Shown here piece by piece: positions 1 through 7,259 of a DNA stretch of 9,055 bases. The stretch spans positions 1 to 9,055 of the forward strand of contig CAIWVR010000468.1 of NCBI GenBank assembly GCA_903916165.1, in the 5' to 3' direction. Each line of letters opens with the position of its first letter. The first letter of the stretch is position 1. Below the pieces are notes generated by a model. It saw only the letters and a list, made by a program, of their open reading frames with translations. It made no database searches and was not told the DNA's origin. This DNA is from an uncultured Hyphomicrobiales bacterium (GTDB lineage: Bacteria > Pseudomonadota > Alphaproteobacteria > Rhizobiales > Beijerinckiaceae). A program made the position numbers and the translations under genes.

Positions 1-1554
1 CTGGAGGCCGGGCCCCGCGATTGGGATCCGCTCATCCATATCCCGCTCGGCATGGGCAAGATGCATGAGTGGAAGCTACATGATTGGGGCTATCGGTCCG
101 AGCCCGAGCCTTTCCTGAATGATCGCCGCATTGAATTGAAGCGCGGCAAGGTTCTCGGCGGCTCGTCGTCTGTCAATGTGATGGCCTATACGCGTGGCCA
201 TCCCGGCGATTACGACAGGTGGGCGCGCAACGGCGCAAAGGGCTGGTCCTTCGGGGATGTGCGTCCCTACTTCCGGAAGAGCGAGACGTGGGAGGGCGGC
301 GGCAGCGAATTTCGTGGTGCCTCTGGCCCGATAGGCACTGAATTCGGAAAAACGAAGGATCATCTCTACGATCGCTGGCGTGAAGCCGCTGCCGCCAAGG
401 GCTATGAAGTCACGCCCGATCTCAACGGCGCCCAGGCTGCTGGCTTCGGCCGTAGCCAATATACGATTCGTGCCGGGCGCCGCTCTTCGACCTCCAGCGC
501 CTATCTCAAGCCGGTCGCGGGACGACGCAACCTGCGTGTGATGACGGGCGTTCATGCCACCCGCATCCTGTTCCGCGGCAATCGGGCCACGGGCGTGGAA
601 TATCTGGGTGCCAGTGGCCTGTCGCGCGTCGAGGCGAGCATAGAGGTGCTCCTTTGCGGTGGTGTCTACAACAGCCCCCAATTGCTGATGCTGTCGGGCA
701 TAGGCCACCCCGATCACTTGCGTGCCATGGACATTGAGCCATGGCTCGACCTGCCCGTCGGTGACAATTTGCAGGATCATCTGGTCGCGCAATTGTGGTA
801 TGAGCGCGAGGGCTCGGGGCCTTTCCGTGAGACGATGCGCTTCGACCGGATGGCTCTCGCCATGGTGCGCGCCTATCTCTTCGGGACCGGCCCTGCGACC
901 ATCGTTCCGGGCGGGCTCTACGCCTATGTCAAGACGAAGCCGTCGCTTGACGTCCCCGATCTCGGTTTCATGTTCCGCAGCGCGCCGGCGGGTGCCCATC
1001 TCTGGTTCCCGGGAGTGCGCCCAGCCTATCGCGACGGCTTTGGAATCCGCGCGGCCTTGCTCCATCCGGCCAGCCGTGGCCGGATTCTCCTGCGCTCCGC
1101 TGATCCGCTGGATCCGGTGCGCGTGCACGGCAGCTTCCTCAGCGCGCCCGAAGATGCGCGCGCCCTTCACCGGGGGATTATCCTGGCCCGGGACCTCGCG
1201 CATGACAGCGCGATGGACGGGGTGCGGGGCCGGGAGCTCGCGCCGGGCCCGCAGGTCGAAGATGATGCGGCGCTCGAGGCCTGGATGCGGAAGGTCGCAA
1301 TCACGGCAAACCATCCTTGCGGCACATGCGCAATCGGTGCGGATGGTGCCGTGCTCGACCCTGAGCTTCGCGTGCGCGGGACGCAGGGGCTGCGCGTCGT
1401 CGACGCTTCAGCCATGCCTGATCTCGTTTCCGGCAACATCAATGCCTGCGTGATCATGATGGCTGAGCGGGCAGCCGATCTGATCCTGGGAACAACGCCT
1501 CATCTGGTCGCGGCTGGGGCGGATCTCGCCGCCGGTACCGCGCCCGAGGGGTGA
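1..1554 (+). CDS. GMC-family FAD-dependent oxidoreductase (choline/alcohol dehydrogenase-like), 5' partial
   Basis: The reading frame is open from the first base and its first codons read LEAGPRDWDP. This is the strand that follows the FAD-binding GxGxxG loop in GMC enzymes, so the true start lies upstream and the ATG at 52 is internal. Visible are 517 residues; the family usually has about 530-560, so roughly 35-40 are missing. GMC signature 1 appears as GGSSSVN (from base 157) and signature 2 as GGVYNSPQLLMLSGIG (about 658-705). The C-terminal catalytic pair is present: His in NHPCGT (1312-1314) and Asn in GNINA (1441-1443), 43 residues apart as expected. Such enzymes oxidise primary or secondary alcohols using FAD in the cytoplasm. 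It heads the visible operon, 31 nt before the next gene. The substrate cannot be read from sequence, and choline itself is not implied. Confidence 0.93.
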   Translation: MEAGPRDWDPLIHIPLGMGKMHEWKLHDWGYRSEPEPFLNDRRIELKRGKVLGGSSSVNVMAYTRGHPGDYDRWARNGAKGWSFGDVRPYFRKSETWEGGGSEFRGASGPIGTEFGKTKDHLYDRWREAAAAKGYEVTPDLNGAQAAGFGRSQYTIRAGRRSSTSSAYLKPVAGRRNLRVMTGVHATRILFRGNRATGVEYLGASGLSRVEASIEVLLCGGVYNSPQLLMLSGIGHPDHLRAMDIEPWLDLPVGDNLQDHLVAQLWYEREGSGPFRETMRFDRMALAMVRAYLFGTGPATIVPGGLYAYVKTKPSLDVPDLGFMFRSAPAGAHLWFPGVRPAYRDGFGIRAALLHPASRGRILLRSADPLDPVRVHGSFLSAPEDARALHRGIILARDLAHDSAMDGVRGRELAPGPQVEDDAALEAWMRKVAITANHPCGTCAIGADGAVLDPELRVRGTQGLRVVDASAMPDLVSGNINACVIMMAERAADLILGTTPHLVAAGADLAAGTAPEG

Positions 1555-1585
1555 TCGAAAGAAGTCGCCGCCTGATGGAGATGAG

Positions 1586-2266
1586 ATGAGCCAAACGCAA
1601 GCAAGCCAGACGATCCTGACCTATGCGAGGGAGGGCCTGGGCCAGAGGATCGGCTTCGGGAAACGCCCCGCCGTCCTCGTCATCGACATGCAGAACGACT
1701 TCTGCGACCCGGTTTCAGCGACGACGCTGCATCCCTCGATTGTGTCCACATATGACCCGATTGCCCAATTGTGCGACCTTGCGCGCTGCTCGTCGGTGCC
1801 GGTCATTTACACGCAGGGCCTTGTCGCGGCTGACGGTTCGAGCGCCAGTCTCTGGCGGCTGAAGATGCGCAACCATGGCCTACGTTCCGTGCAGATCGAG
1901 GGAAGCCGTGGCGCGGCGATCATCGACCAGCTCGCGCCGCAGCCACAGGATCGTGTGATCCGGAAATGGCGACCCAGCGCCTTCTTCAGGACCGACCTCG
2001 AAATCTTCCTTGGCGTCCAAGGCATAGACACGCTGCTTGTCTGCGGCACGAGTGTGAGCGGATGCGTGCGGGCAACCGTGACCGACGCCTTTATGCGCGA
2101 CATTCGATGCATGGTTGTGCGGGAATGCGTCGTGGATCGGACCGCCGAGGTCATGGAGGCCAATCTGTTCGACCTCGACCAGAAATATGCTGACGTCGTG
2201 TCGCTGGCCGATGGTCTCGCCTATTTAAAAACGCTCGGTGCAAGCCAGGACACAAACGCTAGGTGA
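1586..2266 (+). CDS. Isochorismatase-family cysteine hydrolase 1 (N-carbamoylsarcosine amidase-like)
   Basis: This 226-residue protein has the cysteine-hydrolase triad: Asp34 in VLVIDMQNDF, Lys127 in VIRKWRPSAF and the nucleophile Cys160 in TSVSGCVRA. The Asp-Lys and Lys-Cys spacings of 93 and 33 residues equal those I recall for Arthrobacter N-carbamoylsarcosine amidohydrolase (Asp51, Lys144, Cys177). The family hydrolyses amide, carbamoyl or vinyl-ether bonds and often works as an oligomer; a cytosolic amidohydrolase releasing ammonia is the likeliest role. The ATG at 1586 has GGAG at 1577-1580, 5 nt upstream. The gene sits 31 nt after the GMC gene and its stop overlaps the region that starts the next gene. 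The C-terminus contains NLFDLDQKYADV, a near copy of the same element in the second hydrolase of this operon. Maleamate- or ureidoacrylate-type amidases are alternatives; the exact substrate is unknown. Confidence 0.92.
   Translation: MSQTQASQTILTYAREGLGQRIGFGKRPAVLVIDMQNDFCDPVSATTLHPSIVSTYDPIAQLCDLARCSSVPVIYTQGLVAADGSSASLWRLKMRNHGLRSVQIEGSRGAAIIDQLAPQPQDRVIRKWRPSAFFRTDLEIFLGVQGIDTLLVCGTSVSGCVRATVTDAFMRDIRCMVVRECVVDRTAEVMEANLFDLDQKYADVVSLADGLAYLKTLGASQDTNAR
2261..2266 (+). promoter_or_regulatory. Shine-Dalgarno AGGTGA that decides the start of the PuuE-like gene
   Basis: AGGTGA lies 5 nt before the ATG at 2272 and includes the TGA stop of the preceding hydrolase gene. It supports ATG 2272 over the in-frame GTG at 2263, which overlaps that stop by 4 nt and has only AGGA about 12 nt upstream. 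Sharing the stop and the ribosome site suggests translational coupling. Confidence 0.6.
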
Positions 2267-2271
2267 ACATC

Positions 2272-3186
2272 ATGACGCTGCGCTTGCCCAAGCACAATCG
2301 ATACGCCTACACGCCGATCATCAGCCGGCCGCAATACAAATGGCCCGGTGGCAAGGATCTCGCTTTCTACATCGGACTCAATGTTGAACATTTTGCTTTC
2401 ATGGCGGGACGGGGAAGTGATCCCCATCTGCGCGGTGGGGCTGCACCCCAGACGCAGCGCAATTATGCGTGGCGCGACTATGGGCTGCGGGTGGGCGTCT
2501 GGAACGTCTTCAAGCTCCTCGATGAGCTTGGCCTGTCTTGCACGGTCTTGCTGAACAGCATGGTTTGCGAGCTCTATCCGCCCGTCATCGAACATATGAA
2601 GGCGCGTGGTTTCGACATTTGCGGACACGGCCGCACCAATGGCGAAGCACTGGCCGGTGTCTGGGAGCACGACGAGGCGACGCGCATCAATGAGGCAACG
2701 GCGGTGATTGCGCAGGCCTTCGGCAAGCGGCCGACGGGCTGGATGGGCCCGGGTGCTGCCGAATCTGGTGTGACCCCTGATTTGTTGGTCGAGGCGGGTT
2801 ACACGCACAGTATGGGCTGGCCTCTGGACGACCAGCCCGTCTGGATGAAGACACGGTCCGGGCCGTTGCTATCGGTGCCCTATCCGATGGAGCTGAACGA
2901 CATAGGCGCAACGGTCCACAGGGATCATACAGGCCGCGAATTCGCTGACATGGTCGTGGACCAATTCGAGGAGATGATCGCGCAATCATCGGAACGCCCT
3001 CTGGTGATGGGCCTCTCCCTGCATCCCTACATCTGCGGGCAACCCTTCCGGCTGCGGCCGTTGCGTGTCGCCTTGAAGCATTGCATGTCCCATGCGGAGC
3101 GCAATCGCGTCTGGTGGACGCGCGCTGTCGACATTGCCGACCATTGCATGAGCTTGCCCGACGACGTCCTGCCAAAGCCGAAATGA
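2272..3186 (+). CDS. Polysaccharide-deacetylase-fold hydrolase, PuuE/cyclic-imidase-like
   Basis: This protein of 304 residues (307 if the GTG at 2263 is used) belongs to the carbohydrate esterase 4/NodB-fold superfamily but to its non-polysaccharide branch. The first motif reads GLNVEHFAF (Glu39, His40) where classical deacetylases have TFDD. The second reads CGHGRTNGE (His119), with Asn123 where the second His of HxxxH would be. GWMGPG (about 156-161) replaces the usual R-P-P-[YF]-G segment, and the C-terminal loop reads LSLHPYICGQPFR. There is no signal peptide, so it acts in the cytoplasm and not on cell wall. Known relatives include PuuE allantoinase, which is metal-independent, and bacterial cyclic imide hydrolases, which open rings by C-N cleavage. 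Its place between two amidase-like genes fits a ring-opening step. The substrate is an inference. The next gene follows after 10 nt. Confidence 0.88.
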   Translation: MTLRLPKHNRYAYTPIISRPQYKWPGGKDLAFYIGLNVEHFAFMAGRGSDPHLRGGAAPQTQRNYAWRDYGLRVGVWNVFKLLDELGLSCTVLLNSMVCELYPPVIEHMKARGFDICGHGRTNGEALAGVWEHDEATRINEATAVIAQAFGKRPTGWMGPGAAESGVTPDLLVEAGYTHSMGWPLDDQPVWMKTRSGPLLSVPYPMELNDIGATVHRDHTGREFADMVVDQFEEMIAQSSERPLVMGLSLHPYICGQPFRLRPLRVALKHCMSHAERNRVWWTRAVDIADHCMSLPDDVLPKPK

Positions 3187-3196
3187 GGCCCCGCCC

Positions 3197-3892
3197 GTGA
3201 CTGATTCATTCGAAGACCATTGCTGGAAAGACCTCATTCCAGATGATATCCTGAAGCTATATTCCCATTACAGGAGGGATCTCTTCATCGGCCCCAAGCC
3301 CGCGCTTCTCGCGATCGACCTGTATGAATTGGCCTATCAAGGCGGCCCGAAGCCGGTCTCGGAGGTCGCCAGAGATTTTCCATCGTCTTGCGGTATCAAT
3401 GCCTGGACCGCAATCAAGCCGACGGTCCGGCTCTTCGCGGCGGCAAGGCAGGCCGGGCTGCCGATCTTCTATACGACCGGCGACGATCGCAAGCATGCCA
3501 AGCCGACGCGCTTCACCGTCACCAATCGCCGCTCGAGCATGGACGGTGTCGATGCCTTCAAGATCCGGCCGGAATGGGCACCGCAAGATGGCGACGTCGT
3601 CGTGACGAAGCAACGCGCCAGCGGTTTCTATGGAACCTCCTTGACTGCGCATCTCACGGCCCTGGGCATCGACACCGTCATCATTTGCGGGGAAAGCACG
3701 TCGGGATGCGTGCGCGCCTCCACTGTAGACGGCTATTCGAATGGCTTCCACATGGTCATGGCAGAGGAATGCTGTTTCGACCGGAGCGACATCTCGCACA
3801 AGGTCAATCTGTTCGATCTTCATCACAAATATGCGGACGTCATGCGGGTGAACGAGATCATTGAGGAGCTCGACAAACGAGCTCGGTCCTGA
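3197..3892 (+). CDS. Isochorismatase-family cysteine hydrolase 2
   Basis: This 231-residue protein has the same triad: Asp41 in LLAIDLYE, Lys138 in VVTKQRASGF and Cys171 in STSGCVRAS, with the Lys-Cys spacing of 33 conserved. It starts with GTG at 3197, preceded by TGAGG at 3184-3188, 8 nt away and partly inside the stop of the upstream gene. The triad region and the C-terminal NLFDLHHKYADV match hydrolase 1, so the two are paralogues. Outside these the sequences differ: this copy carries a longer segment between Asp and Lys (97 residues against 93) and a different N-terminus. That argues for different substrates or consecutive steps, not a recent duplication. Expected role: cytoplasmic hydrolysis of an amide or carbamoyl intermediate. 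The gene ends 10 nt before the binding-protein gene. Confidence 0.91.
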   Translation: MTDSFEDHCWKDLIPDDILKLYSHYRRDLFIGPKPALLAIDLYELAYQGGPKPVSEVARDFPSSCGINAWTAIKPTVRLFAAARQAGLPIFYTTGDDRKHAKPTRFTVTNRRSSMDGVDAFKIRPEWAPQDGDVVVTKQRASGFYGTSLTAHLTALGIDTVIICGESTSGCVRASTVDGYSNGFHMVMAEECCFDRSDISHKVNLFDLHHKYADVMRVNEIIEELDKRARS

Positions 3893-3896
3893 GGAG
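3891..3896 (+). promoter_or_regulatory. Shine-Dalgarno GAGGAG that decides the start of the binding-protein gene
   Basis: GAGGAG overlaps the TGA stop of hydrolase 2 and lies 6 nt before the ATG at 3903. The in-frame ATG at 3897 directly abuts it and is too close. A TTG at 3861 would lie inside the previous gene and put extra residues before the signal peptide. Confidence 0.6.
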
Positions 3897-3902
3897 ATGA
3901 CC

Positions 3903-4871
3903 ATGTCTGCAAAGCGTATGATAGGCAGGGTTTTGGTGGCGTTCTTGTGCCTTATGGGCGCGGTCCAAGCCAGCCAGGCCCAGGCGATCATCATGGGTGC
4001 CGTCGGTTCTGCGGGGGCAAACATCTGGCCATTCTATATTGCTATCAAGAACGGCTATTTCACGGAGGCGGGGATTACGCCGGACATCATCTTCGTCCAA
4101 TCCAACGCCGGGGTAAACTTGCAGCTTGCGGCTGGCTCAATTGATGTGGCGATCACGACAGGCCTTGTCGATCCAATAAGGGCAATCGAAAAAGGCGCCA
4201 GCGCCGCGATCATCCGCATAGCGATCTCTCCTGCGCCTTACGCGATCGTTGGCAAGGCAAGCATCGCGTCAATTGCTGACCTCAAAGGCAAGCGGATTAC
4301 AATTGGAGGTGCCAAGGACATCACGCGCATCCTGACCGATGGCGTCTTGTCAGCAAATCAGGTTGATCCATCAACGGTGGAATATTCCTACGCGGGCTCG
4401 ACTGCAGCGCGTCTCACGGCTCTCCAATCAGGGGTTGTTGACGCCGCGATCTTACTGCCTCCCTACAATTTTTACGCTGAGACGGCAGGCTTCCGATCAC
4501 TTGCACTGACGAAGGAATTTGTCCCCGACCTGCCCTTTGCAGGGACTGTCGTGAACACCAAATGGGCCGAACGGAATCCTGATCTCGTCCGCAAGCTCCT
4601 CGCAATCGATGACAAGAGCATCGTCTGGTTCAACAATACGGCAAACCGGGAAAAGGCCATCGACATTATGGTTGAGGTGAGCAAGGGCAATCGCGCTGAT
4701 GTCGAGAAGACCTATGATTATATGCAACGGAATGAGTTTTTTGAAAAATCCAGCGCCATCTCCCGGCGGAAGCTGGAACGTGTGGTGCGCGCGTTGACGG
4801 AAACAGGCGATATCGAAGCCGGTCTCTCTGTCGAGAAACTGGTCCTGCCAAAAACGCAATTTACGGAGTAA
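3903..4871 (+). CDS. ABC-transporter periplasmic substrate-binding protein, NMT1/SsuA-like
   Basis: This 322-residue protein begins with a signal peptide: a basic n-region (MSAKRMIGR), a hydrophobic core (VLVAFLCLMGA) and a likely signal peptidase I site after AQA at residue 28. The mature protein has the pattern of NMT1/SsuA/TauA-type solute-binding proteins: NIWPFYIAIKNGYFTEAGI, then LAAGSIDVAITTG and DLKGKRITIGGAKD. This class captures sulfonates, nitrate, thiamine precursors and other small, often N- or S-containing compounds and delivers them to an ABC permease. No permease or ATPase gene follows; instead a gap of about 860 bp begins. It is therefore either an orphan binding protein using a transporter encoded elsewhere, or the last gene of an operon with components upstream of the window. 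Its position suggests it binds the compound degraded by the four upstream enzymes. Confidence 0.88.
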   Translation: MSAKRMIGRVLVAFLCLMGAVQASQAQAIIMGAVGSAGANIWPFYIAIKNGYFTEAGITPDIIFVQSNAGVNLQLAAGSIDVAITTGLVDPIRAIEKGASAAIIRIAISPAPYAIVGKASIASIADLKGKRITIGGAKDITRILTDGVLSANQVDPSTVEYSYAGSTAARLTALQSGVVDAAILLPPYNFYAETAGFRSLALTKEFVPDLPFAGTVVNTKWAERNPDLVRKLLAIDDKSIVWFNNTANREKAIDIMVEVSKGNRADVEKTYDYMQRNEFFEKSSAISRRKLERVVRALTETGDIEAGLSVEKLVLPKTQFTE

Positions 4872-5732
4872 TCGACCTTCGCGGACAAGCAGAAATGGAC
4901 ATCTGACAATCAGGATCCAACCTCATCGACTGGCTGCACGAGGGGGGCGTCGCACACCGAGGGCGTCCAGATCTCTGGCCTATATTAAAAATGAGACATG
5001 CCGCGCAGGAGGTTCCGGCTTGAGGACACCACCTGAAAAATCACCAAAGTCATGTCTGATGGAACATAAGAAGCGACCCTCTCCGCCGGTTGATCGATGA
5101 AATTTGAAAGGGAGTTCTGAAACCGGCGCTCCACTTATCTTTGAGAATAAATCAATGCCGCAGGCGCATCAAGCCACTCATGACGATTGATGGGACTTAA
5201 AAATGTTACCTTGAAGGTCGCCTGTATAGACGCCGAGATCGCAAAATTGAATAGCGTAGGTTCACATTCGAAGTGCAACTTCTCGTCACCTATTTGGGTA
5301 GCTGAGATTGCGATAAATGCTCTGTATGCGGATTGGGATCGCCCTATCGATTTTCTATCAGCGGGTCATTAAAGCAGGATTCGGGATAGTCTGTGTGTCT
5401 AAGCAGCCCTCGCTTACCGCGCTTGAAAAAAGATTGTAGAGACAGCGACCGGCAAGAAAAGCGTCGCGTATTTGTTGCGTGCCCTTGAATTGTAGATTTT
5501 AATTTATTGATATAGAAAAAAAGTCAAATGCGTCTCGTCTGGTCAATCCAAAGGTCGACAGAATGTGGCCGTCTCGTTCTTGCCATCACGAAAGCCTTGA
5601 TCCTCAGAGCCGATTTTGGAATAATGTCGATGTCATGGGCATCCAAGGGGTTGGCTCAAAAGTTAGGTCCCGATATTGTAGACGTCACACATATAGATTC
5701 CGGGTCGTGACGATATGCGAGAAAGAAAAAAC
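4872..5732 (+). other. Long gap with no recognisable gene; change of base composition
   Basis: About 860 bp with stops in all frames. Two short open stretches exist, 5187-5372 (61 codons, TTG/ATG start) and 5528-5710 (60 codons). Neither has a convincing ribosome site or a recognisable family. A further stretch of about 38 codons around 4912-5023 reads SNLIDWLHEGG and has no start. An 8-bp inverted repeat lies at 5084-5128. The 5460-5520 stretch is strongly AT-rich (20 G/C of 60 in 5461-5520) and contains TTGAAT (5485-5490) followed by AT-rich sequence. It could hold a promoter for the monooxygenase gene, but no clear -10 box sits at standard spacing. The region may be degraded remnant sequence. 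Confidence 0.6.
5084..5128. repeat. 8-bp inverted repeat CGCCGGTT / AACCGGCG
   Basis: The arms at 5084-5091 and 5121-5128 are perfect reverse complements separated by 29 nt. The long spacer and the lack of a T-run make an intrinsic terminator unlikely. A regulator site or the remnant of a mobile-element end is possible, and chance is not excluded. Confidence 0.35.
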
Positions 5733-7049
5733 ATGAATGATCGTCAGATGCATCTTGGCCTTTATGCGGTTGGAACAGGCAATCATATAGCCGGTTGGAG
5801 GCATCCGGGCGCGTCCGTGACGAGTGAGGAGTTGCACGTCTTTAAATCAATTGCCGCCTCTGCTGAAAGAGGCAAGCTGGATTTTATTTTTGTTGGAGAT
5901 AATCTCGCCTTTCTATTTGACGGTCATCCGGGCCAAATGCTGCGTCTCGAACCGACAACGCTTCTGTCCGCGCTTGCGTGTGTGACCAGTAAAATCGGTC
6001 TTGTGGGGACAGCCTCCACCACATTTTCCGAACCTTTCAATATTGCCAGGCAATTCGCGTCACTTGATCATCTCAGTGGTGGACGTGCAGGGTGGAATGT
6101 TGTGACGACCACCACGAATGAAGCTGCGATGAACTTCGGGCGCAAGGAAATGGTCGAGCATGAACATCGTTATGAGATTGCCACTGAATTTGTTGAAGTG
6201 GTAGAGGGTCTCTGGGACAGTTGGGAAGACGGAGCCCGTGTTCTCAACAAGGAAACTGGCCAATATTATGATCGCAGTAAAGTGCATGTTCTGGATCATA
6301 AGGGTAAATATTTTACCGTTAAGGGGCCTCTCAATCTTACCCGCACGCCACAGGGGCGCCCGATCATCGTTCAGGCAGGGTCCTCACCGAGCGGACAAAA
6401 ATTGGCTGCGCGCTATGCCGAGGTTGTCTTCACGGTTCAGCTTGATAAGGACGAGGCCTGCAAATTTACGTCCGGTCTGAAAAAACAGGTTGCCGCTTTT
6501 GGGCGTGATCCGCATCACTGTAAAGTCATGCCCGGTCTGGTGCCGATTGTCGGCCGCACCGACGGGGAAGCAAAGGATAAATTAGTTCAGCTCATGAAAT
6601 ATGTCGATCCCGTCAGCGCAATGAGAACAATGTCTCTGCGTTTCGGTCATGATATGTCTGTTTATCCTCTTGACGGTCCTGTCCCAGATCTGCCTGTCTC
6701 CAATCTTGCGCAGACTTATAGTAAGGTTGCTACGTCAAAAGCAAAGCGTTTGGGATATAATCTGAGGGATATTTATAATGAAATTGCGGTGGCGAGGGGA
6801 TACCTGATGTTTTGTGGAAGTGCCGCGACTGTGGTGGATCTCATGGAGGAATGGTTCATCGATGGCGCTGCGGACGGCTTTAACCTTTTACCGCCGCATT
6901 TTCCGGAATCTCTGGATGATTTTGTTGATTTAGTGATTCCCGAATTACAGAGGCGAAAGCTCTTCCGAAAGGATTATATAGGATCGACACTGCGGGATCA
7001 TCTTGGGGTGCCCATCCCAAAAAATAGATTTGCGCCTTCGGTCGGGTAG
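5733..7049 (+). CDS. LLM-class flavin-dependent monooxygenase, NtaA/SnaA/DszA type
   Basis: This 438-residue protein matches the typical 430-460 length of the NtaA/SnaA/DszA/EmoA branch of bacterial-luciferase-like monooxygenases. Family hallmarks are RQMHLGLYAVGTGNHIAGWR at the N-terminus, FVGDN near residue 55, SGGRAGWNVVTT (Gly117-Thr126), IVQAGSSPSGQ (from about 212), and the C-terminal DGFNLLPPHFPESLDDFV followed by LRDHLGV. These enzymes use FMNH2 supplied by a separate reductase to oxidise substrates such as nitrilotriacetate, EDTA, dibenzothiophene sulfone or dimethyl sulfide. No reductase gene is in the window. I chose the ATG at 5733 because homologues begin a few residues before MHLG and a purine-rich stretch precedes it; an in-frame ATG at 5715 would add six residues. 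Codons are visibly more AT-rich than in the left operon, so it may have a different origin. The substrate is unknown. Confidence 0.92.
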   Translation: MNDRQMHLGLYAVGTGNHIAGWRHPGASVTSEELHVFKSIAASAERGKLDFIFVGDNLAFLFDGHPGQMLRLEPTTLLSALACVTSKIGLVGTASTTFSEPFNIARQFASLDHLSGGRAGWNVVTTTTNEAAMNFGRKEMVEHEHRYEIATEFVEVVEGLWDSWEDGARVLNKETGQYYDRSKVHVLDHKGKYFTVKGPLNLTRTPQGRPIIVQAGSSPSGQKLAARYAEVVFTVQLDKDEACKFTSGLKKQVAAFGRDPHHCKVMPGLVPIVGRTDGEAKDKLVQLMKYVDPVSAMRTMSLRFGHDMSVYPLDGPVPDLPVSNLAQTYSKVATSKAKRLGYNLRDIYNEIAVARGYLMFCGSAATVVDLMEEWFIDGAADGFNLLPPHFPESLDDFVDLVIPELQRRKLFRKDYIGSTLRDHLGVPIPKNRFAPSVG

Positions 7050-7074
7050 GCCCGTAAAAGCCCAATTTCCGACA

Positions 7075-7177
7075 AGTGTCACGTCATATGATCGTTTTTA
7101 TGATCATGGCCGAGGTTCATTGCGGGGTGCGATTTTAATCATCACGAGCGATTGCCGGAATCGGGAGTGTCACCTCA
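7075..7177. repeat. Imperfect direct repeat upstream of the Bug gene
   Basis: AGTGTCACGTCA at 7075-7086 and AGTGTCACCTCA at 7166-7177 match at 11 of 12 bases, 91 bp apart. Both lie in the intergenic region between the monooxygenase and the Bug-type gene. Paired regulator sites are possible; the repeat is short enough to be chance. Confidence 0.3.
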
Positions 7178-7245
7178 GATAATGCAGTTTCTGCAAGCTT
7201 GATTCCTTTATTTTTATGGGCATGATGCTGTCTTGTCTTTTGGCT

Positions 7246-7252
7246 GGGGGGA
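7246..7252 (+). promoter_or_regulatory. G-rich ribosome site supporting the GTG start of the Bug gene
   Basis: GGGGGGA lies 7 nt before the GTG at 7260 and is the best ribosome-site candidate there. The in-frame TTG at 7233 has nothing comparable upstream. The GTG also overlaps by 4 nt (GTGA) the stop of a 15-codon frame beginning at ATG 7216, which would permit coupling if that frame is translated. Confidence 0.4.
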
Positions 7253-7259
7253 TTGGGTC

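Noticed and set aside
76..1314. A 412-codon open frame on the - strand under the GMC gene
   Set aside because: It lies wholly antisense to a gene with clear GMC motifs; long antisense frames are expected in GC-rich coding DNA and its translation shows no family.
722..1453. A 243-codon + strand frame inside the GMC gene
   Set aside because: It is an alternative frame of the GMC coding sequence, rich in Arg, Ser and Pro as usual for shifted GC-rich frames.
5187..5372. A 61-codon open frame in the gap
   Set aside because: No ribosome site, no recognisable family, and length near what chance allows; noted only under the gap.
5528..5710. A 60-codon frame ending just before the monooxygenase gene
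   Set aside because: No clear ribosome site or similarity. It could be a leader peptide or a gene remnant, but nothing supports calling it a gene.
7088..7107. Hairpin of ATGATC and GATCAT after the monooxygenase gene
   Set aside because: The stem is only 6 bp and AT-rich, and the T-run lies in the loop and not after the stem, so it does not fit an intrinsic terminator.
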